7,568 nucleotides of DNA, from NCBI GenBank assembly GCA_030749275.1, contig JASMKJ010000004.1, forward strand, positions 1 to 7,568, in the 5' to 3' direction. The position numbers were made by a program, and so were the translations under genes. Positions 6,098 through 7,568 of this stretch are shown piece by piece. Each line of letters opens with the position of its first letter. Position 1 is the stretch's first letter. A model generated the notes under the pieces. The model did not search any database. It was not told the DNA's origin and saw nothing but the letters and a program-made list of their open reading frames with translations. The stretch comes from Acidimicrobiales bacterium. Lineage in GTDB: Bacteria > Actinomycetota > Acidimicrobiia > Acidimicrobiales > Poriferisodalaceae.

Positions 6098-7015
6098 TTG
6101 AGATTCCAGAAAAGACACGATCGAGTGGGTGGTCTCACGCCAGGTGCGGACCAGGGAACTGACAGCGACCTTGAGTCGCCGAATCTGGATCCGAGCGTAG
6201 TCAAGAGCTTTGGCGAAGAGTGGTCCCGGTTTTCGAATAAGCAGTTAAGTGAATATGAGTTGCAAGAGATGTTCTACGACTACACCTCAATCTTTCCTTG
6301 GGGTGACCTACCTGATGGCGCAGAGGGCTTCGACGCTGGCTGCGGGTCCGGCCGATGGGCTCGCTTCTTCGCCACACGGGTGGGTCTGCTGCACTGCATT
6401 GATGCAAGCGAGGCAGCACTTGATGTTGCGCAAGACACTCTTGCAGACCAGACCAACGTTAGGTTCCGTCACGAGGACCTAAGTTCAATGGGACTACAAG
6501 ACAACTCGTGTGACTTTGGCTACTGCCTTGGCGTCCTCCATCACATCCCGGACACTGAACACGCTTTGGCAACATGCGTGGCGAAGTTGAAGCCCGGTGC
6601 ACCATTCCTCGCATACCTCTACTACGACCTTGAGGGCCAAGGATGGTTGAAGCGTCGCCTTTTCGATATTGCCACAATGGTTCGTACGGTTGTGGCTCGA
6701 CTGCCACCACGAGGCAAGGCAGTGATTGCGGACCTACTGGCCGGAGTCGTGTACTGGCCACTTGCCCGCACGGCCCTGAAACTAGAGAGGGCCGGGCGAG
6801 ATCCATCGTCGGTTCCTTTGTTCCAGTACCGGCACCGATCCTTCTATGTCATGCGGAATGACTCTCTTGACAGGTTCGGAACCCGCTTGGAGAAGCGTTT
6901 CAGCCGCGGTGAGGTGCACGATCTACTTGAAGGGGCGGGTCTCGAGAGGGTAACGATCGCCGATGGACCTCCATGGTGGGTCGCAGTTGGCTGGCGGAGA
7001 CAGGTTGACGCGTGA
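6098..7015 (+). CDS. Class I SAM-dependent methyltransferase
   Basis: This protein has 305 residues from a TTG start. An N-terminal segment with FGEEWSRFS (38-46) and FPWGD (66-70) precedes the SAM fold. Motif I is FDAGCGSGRWA at 78-88, Asp102 (CIDAS) should bind the ribose, HEDLSS (125-130) is near the adenine site, CLGVLHHIPD is at 143-152 and LKPGAPFLAYLYYDLEG at 164-180. After the fold comes a basic, helical region (181-235), then SFYVMRNDSLDRFGTRLEKR (248-267), RGEVHDLLEGAGLE (270-283) and an aromatic PPWWVAVGW end. I recognise this architecture from polysaccharide-locus methyltransferases related to Methyltransf_11. The frame opens after TAA 6074-6076 and has no ATG or GTG near the front. 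TTG 6098 is chosen with a weak AGAGA upstream; CTG 6092 is the only other nearby possibility. It overlaps the next gene by four bases, so the two are probably translated together. The substrate is unknown; a sugar on the glycan made by its neighbour is the natural inference. Confidence 0.85.
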   Translation: MRFQKRHDRVGGLTPGADQGTDSDLESPNLDPSVVKSFGEEWSRFSNKQLSEYELQEMFYDYTSIFPWGDLPDGAEGFDAGCGSGRWARFFATRVGLLHCIDASEAALDVAQDTLADQTNVRFRHEDLSSMGLQDNSCDFGYCLGVLHHIPDTEHALATCVAKLKPGAPFLAYLYYDLEGQGWLKRRLFDIATMVRTVVARLPPRGKAVIADLLAGVVYWPLARTALKLERAGRDPSSVPLFQYRHRSFYVMRNDSLDRFGTRLEKRFSRGEVHDLLEGAGLERVTIADGPPWWVAVGWRRQVDA

Positions 7016-7568
7016 AAGTCGAACCGAGCAACGTCCCCCTCGTGTCGGTTGTGATTCCCATGTATCAAGCTGAAGCTTGGATACTGGAGACACTGGCATC
7101 GGTAGCTGCACAGACATATCCACGAGTCGAAACGGTCGTAGTAGATGACGGGTCTACAGACGAGGGAGTCGATCTCGTAATCCGATACCAAGAGTTGAAG
7201 CCACATGCGGTTCAACTAATCCGTACCGAAAACCATGGTGTATCCGATGCACGAAACACCGGAATTCTCGCATCGACTGGTGACTATGTTGCCTTTCTCG
7301 ATGCTGATGATCTGTGGCATCCACGAAAGTTGGCGTCCCAGGTGGCTTGCCTTGAAGATCGCGAGGTGGTGGCATGTGTATGTGGTTATGAGTTGTTCGC
7401 CGATACAACCAGGCGGCCAATCGGTGTGGTGCAATTTAGGAACGGGGCGGCGGCACTTACAAAATGGTTGGCCCTTGAGGGGAACGGCCTCCTCCTGCCG
7501 TCAACCGCCTTGGTCCGGCGCACGGCAGTCAACGACTTGCGAGGGTTTGACCCAGAGTTCTCAGTATC
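7012..7568 (+). CDS. Family 2 glycosyltransferase, N-terminal part (cut by window end)
   Basis: A GTG at 7012-7014 overlaps the previous stop (GTGA) and opens a frame that runs off the window after 185 codons. The sequence is a classic GT-A, family 2 inverting glycosyltransferase. VSVVIPMYQAEAWILETLAS lies at 11-30, the nucleotide-binding DDGSTD at 45-50, the HGVSDARNTGI signature at 75-85, and the metal-binding DADD at 97-100 in YVAFLDADDLWHPRKL. A later LLPSTALVRR and GFDPEFS (178-184) match the acceptor-side region where the ED/HD-type motifs begin; the catalytic base would lie just past the window end. It transfers a sugar from a nucleotide donor to a growing glycan on the cytoplasmic face of the membrane. 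No transmembrane segment is seen in the visible part. Donor and acceptor cannot be predicted. The overlap suggests translational coupling with the methyltransferase. Confidence 0.92.
   Translation, partial: MKVEPSNVPLVSVVIPMYQAEAWILETLASVAAQTYPRVETVVVDDGSTDEGVDLVIRYQELKPHAVQLIRTENHGVSDARNTGILASTGDYVAFLDADDLWHPRKLASQVACLEDREVVACVCGYELFADTTRRPIGVVQFRNGAAALTKWLALEGNGLLLPSTALVRRTAVNDLRGFDPEFSV

Noticed and set aside
6844..7434. Minus-strand frames opposite the methyltransferase end and the glycosyltransferase
   Set aside because: They are antisense to strongly conserved GT2 motifs (DDGST, DARNTG, DADD) and encode His/Arg-rich sequence without domains.
1..7568. Mobile element, CRISPR array, tRNA or defence system
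   Set aside because: No transposase or integrase motifs, no regularly spaced direct repeats, no tRNA-like cloverleaf and no nuclease or toxin domains were seen on either strand.

Overview
This window is part of a surface-polysaccharide (O-antigen, capsule or exopolysaccharide type) biosynthesis locus from a bacterium of moderate GC content. In hand-counted 60-base lines, the genes on the flanks and minus strand are about 55-70% GC, while one gene in the middle is about 30-35%. GTG and TTG starts are frequent and Shine-Dalgarno matches are weak. The taxon cannot be fixed from sequence alone; an uncultured, possibly actinobacterial, environmental lineage is a guess. No tRNA, rRNA, insertion sequence, integrase or CRISPR array is visible.

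Layout. Bases 1-2377 run on the plus strand: the last 40 codons of an unidentified gene, a KdnB-type iron-dependent dehydrogenase (158-1216, related to the 3-deoxy-octulosonate 8-oxidase of the 8-amino-Kdo pathway), a 250-base spacer with three inverted repeats, and an AT-rich SAM methyltransferase (1469-2377). A strong hairpin at 2518-2558 separates this block from a convergent minus-strand block. Read in its direction of transcription, that block holds a UDP-N-acetylglucosamine 6-dehydrogenase of WbpA type (5840-4581), about 400 bases without a convincing gene, a very small two-helix membrane protein (open frame ending at 4009) and a two-domain protein with a kinase-like N-terminus and a SAM methyltransferase C-terminus (3970-2558, NoeA-like). 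A 257-base divergent spacer leads to a second plus-strand block: a third, unrelated methyltransferase (6098-7015) and, overlapping it by four bases, a family 2 glycosyltransferase cut off by the window end.

How the genes fit together. The WbpA-type enzyme should supply a uronic-acid nucleotide sugar (UDP-GlcNAcA or a derivative). The KdnB-like enzyme should oxidise the terminal carbon of a 3-deoxy-ulosonic acid so that an aminotransferase, not seen here, can aminate it. The glycosyltransferase builds the glycan, and three different methyltransferases may decorate or cap it. The combination suggests an acidic, methylated and possibly aminated glycan. The chemistry of the final polymer is inference. 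The individual enzymes belong to known families. The least described parts are the tiny membrane protein, which lacks an obvious start codon, and the kinase-like/methyltransferase fusion downstream of it.
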